The notes below the pieces were generated by a model. The model was given only the letters and a program-made list of their open reading frames with translations. It was not told the DNA's origin and did no database searches. The translations under genes and the position numbers were made by a program. 64,000 nucleotides of DNA, taken from the NCBI GenBank assembly GCA_030549775.1, contig CM060178.1, forward strand, positions 72,502,152 to 72,566,151. The letters are read 5' to 3'. This document shows positions 59,722 through 64,000 of this stretch, one piece after another; the stretch's first letter is position 1; each line of letters starts with the position of its first letter. The DNA comes from Tamarix chinensis. Its lineage: Eukaryota; Streptophyta; Magnoliopsida; Caryophyllales; Tamaricaceae.

Positions 59722-61149
59722 TGTTGTTATTACTATTACTATTATTGTTGTTAGGGTTATTTAAACCAAGTTGACATATTATCATTTTAAAGAAGAAGAA
59801 TACTCAACCTTAGTATTTTTACCATGTAATATTCAAGTAATTACTAATATCATTCCTAATGCCTTTGTCGCTAGCATTATTAGTTACTACTAATACTATT
59901 ACTATCATTATTATTATTATTGATATTAGTATTAGTTTATTTCTATTTATTATGACAAAAGCATTTGAACCCTTATGTTATTATTATTCAAAATACAACC
60001 TTTATCATTATTATCTTTAGGAATACTTGTACTTTGTTAGTATTGTAATTATTATATTATTATTTTAACCCTAACCCTATTATTAGACTTAGCCTTAAAA
60101 ACGCTAGGGTTTCTATCACTATAAGCGTTAGCATTTCTATTAGTATTACTACTATCACTATTTGGTTATAATCAGTATCAATACTATTATTAGAAGAATA
60201 AAACTAATAGGTTTAATAATATAAGCAAAGAAATAAATATTAAAATAAAAATATTTTGACTAGTAATATTTAGTAGACTATTTTTAAGATAAAAACCCTA
60301 GTTTTCGTATAATACTCTCTTTAATAATAATAATCCTAATCTTAGACTAAAATAAGGGATGACGGTACTTTTGAGGGAAACTAATACTTAGTATTTTTCT
60401 CTTTTATAGGTGAATCTAACCAAAACCCTAAGGAGTTGTAGGAGCGTGCTCCAAGCCCTGCATCGCTTTAGGTAAGGATGTAACTAAGGCCTTTTGTATG
60501 TCTATATGTATTATGTGCTTCGCATGCTACGTACCCTATGTTTATCATTATCAATTATGTCGTGTGTGGCATGACATGGAGTTGAAGTATGTGTGGTGTG
60601 TTTACATGGCATATGTATTATGTATAGGTGTTGATATGTGTCGTGATCCTGTAAGGGGTGCATGTGAGGGAGTTGATGTGTTTTGTGTGGGAGAAATGAT
60701 TAAAAAGGAGGATGGGGAAAGAGATTGACCAAGGCAGGTGAGTTGACCTAATTATTTTAATGATTTATAAGTGGAAGAATAAAATGGAGGATTCTAGGGT
60801 TCTTGTGGGAGAATCTGATTTATGATTTTTATGGTTTTGTGTGGGAGAGTTTAACTTATGGTTTTGTATGAGAGAATCTAATTTATGGTTTGGATGATTT
60901 TGTATGGGAGAATGTAATATACGATGTTACATGTGATAATCTAATTGATGGTTTATATGGGAGATTCTAATTTATGATTTTATGTGGAAGAATCTATCTC
61001 ATGATCTTGTATGAAGAATCTAATTTGTGGTTATGAATGGGGGAATCTAATCAATTATATTATATGGGCAAATCTTTGGGTTTTATATGGTTTGAATCTA
61101 GGGTTTGGTATGGATGGATCTTTGGTTTTGTGTGGACTGAATTTAGGAT

Positions 61150-61440
61150 TTTGTATGACGAAATCTAGGGTTTGCATGGTGGTATTAGGGTTTGTATGAT
61201 GGTATTAATGGTTGCATGGTGGTATTAATGGTTGTATGGTGGTATTATGGTTTGCATGGTGGTATTAGGGTTTGTATGGTGGTATTAATGGTTGCATGGT
61301 GGTATTAGGGTTTGTATGGTGGTATTAATGGTTGTATGGTGGTATTAATGGTTTTATGGTGATATTAGGGTTTGCATGGTGGTATTATGGTTTATATGGT
61401 GGTATTAATGGTTGTATGGTGGAGTTAGAGTTTTGCATGG
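61150..61440 (+). repeat. 21-bp tandem repeat in LTR-3
   Basis: About thirteen consecutive copies of GGTTGTATGGTGGTATTAATG with variants (AGGGTTTGTATGGTGGTATT). Confidence 0.92.
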
Positions 61441-62009
61441 GAGTTAATGATTGTATGGGATTTAGGGTTTGTGTGAAAAGTTCGAGAGGTTGCATGGGAT
61501 GTGTAAAGTTTGCATGGGAGCAAAATTTACTTATGAAAGGTGGATTTGGGATGTGAGGAAGGTAATGCAAGTATTATTTGGGTGTTTGAACTGTTTTGGA
61601 TGGAAAATAGTATGTGGAGTATTATAAGGGTATGGAGGAGATAGAATTAGGGTTTGGAGCGATTAACTCTGGGTCGTTGTGATTAAACAGAGTTGGAGTA
61701 GCTAATTGTGATTTGTTGTGGTTAATTAAGGTTTGGAATGGCTAATTATGGTTGTTATGGTAAAATAGGGTTAGGAGTGGTTAACTATGGTTTGGTGTGG
61801 ACAATTAGGGTTGGTTGTGGCTGCTTAGAGCTTTTGTGTCATCATGTGTATTTATTGATTAAAGTGTAATTATGATTGTGGAATTTTATTATTTGTGATG
61901 TGTGAAGTATAAAGAGAATGATTCGTGCATGTCAAGGATGAAAATCTTTTGAATAAGATATGTTAAGACACTAATCACTTACAGAGAAAGATGTTGATCC
62001 GGACCCAGA

Positions 62010-62122
62010 CCGGTCCACCGGCAAATAATAGTGGCAGGGTATGTTACCCTCGTGACTGGTCCACCGGCTATAATAGTGGCAGGGCATGGCCCTCGTGACC
62101 GTTCCACCGGCTATAATAGTGG
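62010..62122 (+). repeat. CCACCGG/AATAGTGG repeats in LTR-3
   Basis: Three copies of CCGGTCCACCGGCAAATAATAG or close variants, at 62010, 62057 and 62099, each followed by AGTGG and then GGCAGGG-like sequence. They correspond to 35861-35993 in LTR-2. Confidence 0.88.
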
Positions 62123-62825
62123 GGTTCTCGCACTCACATAAACTGATAAAGACTATGATGTGAATCGATTATAATTATCAAAGATCTGATGAAAAAGTTA
62201 TCTGGTTCATAACCGGTATTGTTTATCTGTGTTATTGCATGCTATCTACGTAATTATATTATGTCATGTATCTCTGTGTATGTGGGCCTTAGTGCGTCTG
62301 TTACCTTACTCAGTACGTAGCGTACTGATCACCCGTTTCATGGGTGCTGCTCATTCCCACAAGCAGAAGACCCGTTTGAGCTTATGCAGGTAAGGGATGA
62401 TGTCTTCGATGCCTACGACACTTACGAGGCATCGGATGGGGCTGAGCAATGAGCCTAAACCTGACTTGGGGATCTAGAGTGACTCGGCCGGACTCTGTTT
62501 CTTTTAATGGACTTTATATTATCGTATTTTAGTTGTGTTATCGTACTATTCTTTATGTTTTGAAAAACTCTAGCCACGTACTCTTTGGTTTGTAACCCTA
62601 AATCGCTCTCTGATTTCTATATGACTTGTGTTTTATTAATGTTTCGTGTTTAATGTTAACTTTATTTAGCCTTAGCACTTAGTATTGGAACGGTAGGAGT
62701 GAACCGATCTGGTACTAAGTGTGGCGGTAATGCCCCCAAGTTTACGATTTTACCTTTTTGCTTCCGCTAAACCCTTTTAATTAAACAAAATTTTTCAGTA
62801 GTAAATTTGGGAGTGTTACACGAAC

Positions 62826-62988
62826 ACACATTGCAATTGCACCTCTGTCTAGCTGAATTTTGTTTCAAGGCAATGAATTATTTTTGCGGCACAATGAACA
62901 AAATTGCCAAGCTTCATTTTCTTCGGTTTTTTGGATCTTGTACTCATGTTTTACTACTTATACTCGCGACATATTCTAACATTAACTA
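62826..62988 (+). repeat. Copia-B 3' LTR, right part
   Basis: Resumes after LTR-3 with CACACATTGCAATTGCACC and TTTTGTTTCAAGGCAATGAATTA, aligning with 44126-44288. The end is set where similarity to the 5' LTR stops. Confidence 0.75.
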
Positions 62989-64000
62989 TTGGTGGATTAT
63001 ACAAACAAAAACTTTTTGTTTTAAAATTTTACCATACGATCAACAAACATATTAGCCAACATTGCTCACTTGCGCATCTAAGTAATATAATTGTATTGTA
63101 GCAACTACTTTGAGTAGTACATCTAGATTAGATAAATTTGATCCAATTAGATTGTTCCAATTCAAATTATTCGATCTAAACTTTAATATAAACTCAAAAA
63201 AATCAAATTCAATCTTAACCTAGGAATATAAAATAATCCAAATTTAGTTAATTTTATTGTGACCCATATTGGAAATGACCCAAACCTAAATAACACAACA
63301 TGAAAAGAACCCAATCAGAACCCGACTTATACCTGGACAGAAGTTTGATAATAATCTTACCCAAACTTGCTCAACCCAAAATGACCCGATCCAAACTTAT
63401 CCAATCTGAACTCACTCGACTCAAACCCAACACATGCACATACCTAATTCCAAACTTGATCCAAATTAAAGTTAAATTTGATTCACAAAAGTAACATGTT
63501 ATCTTATATTAATTGATACATAAATATCAATAAACTCTCTTATTAATAAAATTTTATGTAAAAAAATAATATGCAACCCATATAATAATAAATGAAACAA
63601 AACTATTAAGACTTTGTTCTACTCACTTTATTTTAGTATCATACTCGCATTGATCAGATTATATCCTAGAATTTTCTATTATTATTATAATTATAATCAT
63701 TATAAACATAAAATTATAATTATAAATATATTAATTATAACATATATTATAATAATAGTATCATTAAAATCTATATTTGCATTTCTACTTGATGTATAGT
63801 GGATAAAAATTGGTTTAAGCTAGGAGAAATAATGGTGGGTTGGGTAGGAACCACCAAAAATAAGAGGGAGATGAAGAGGTGGTTAAGAAGTTGGGATATG
63901 AATTGAGTAACCTCTAGTTCAAACACTTGAATCACCCACTCAAACCTTTGCAATATTTGAGATAAAATAGACAATATTTGTGAATAATATTCAACCCACA
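62989..64000. other. AT-rich flank with degenerate ACCC(A/G)AAC-type repeats
   Basis: 63270-63450 contains many loose copies of ACCCAAAC/ACCCGAC/ATCCAAACT, a pattern often seen in plant non-coding repeats. No protein domain, and no element ends recognised. Confidence 0.5.

Noticed and set aside
60060..60080. Telomere-like CCCTAACCCT string
   Set aside because: Only about two units; no array, so chance within AT-rich LTR sequence.

Overview
This window looks like nuclear DNA from a gene-poor, repeat-rich part of a flowering-plant genome. It is AT-rich, carries no bacterial-style operons, and almost all of it can be assigned to plant transposable elements stacked inside one another. I see no intact host gene, no rRNA or functional tRNA gene, no CRISPR array and no viral genome. 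The species cannot be named from the sequence.

Layout. (1) 1-8530: degenerate Ty1/copia element (Copia-A, + strand), entered in the middle, its gag split by a 2.9-kb long terminal repeat (LTR-1, 418-3333). (2) 8531-12996: mixed sequence with a probable tRNA-derived SINE (8749-8998), an AAT microsatellite, a truncated L1-type LINE that appears 5'-inverted (10905-11815), and about 1.2 kb unassigned. (3) 12997-15626: reverse-oriented copy of the same LTR family (LTR-4), broken by a second copia element, Copia-C (15627-21826), with a tRNA-Met-type primer site, gag, protease, integrase, RT and RNase H remnants, and only the first 80 bp of its 3' LTR. (4) 21827-42517: a large Ty3/gypsy element of Tat (Ogre/Retand/Grande) type on the minus strand, with both LTRs, primer site, polypurine tract, gag, DGGS-type protease, RT, RNase H and integrase. 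Between integrase and 3' LTR it holds an antisense gene for a plant mobile domain (PMD) protein. It contains two nested solo LTRs: LTR-B in the PMD gene and LTR-2 (31509-36711) exactly in the RNase H region with a perfect 5-bp target duplication. (5) 42518-43566: possible scrap of a host gene leader plus unassigned sequence. (6) 43567-62988: Copia-B, a relative of Copia-A, carrying a 2-kb LTR-like insertion that itself contains a Cassandra-type 5S-rRNA-bearing solo LTR, and, inside its own 3' LTR, LTR-3 (51263-62820, perfect 5-bp duplication), which in turn contains a CACTA DNA transposon (52115-58349, perfect 3-bp duplication). (7) 62989-64000: AT-rich flank.

How it fits together. The order of events can be read from the nesting: Copia-B, then LTR-3, then CACTA; and Tat, then LTR-2. 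All protein-coding remnants carry stops or frameshifts except parts of the CACTA gene, so the region is best read as a fossil record. The most interesting items are the Tat element with an antisense PMD gene, the LTR-PBS-gag junction lying outside its 3' LTR, the CACTA element whose transposase-associated domain is joined directly to a TnpA-like gene with the main transposase missing, the Cassandra 5S LTR, and the family of very long solo LTRs with shared pyrimidine blocks and CCACCGG-type repeats. All similarity statements come from reading the sequence by eye and from knowledge of the families; no search was run.
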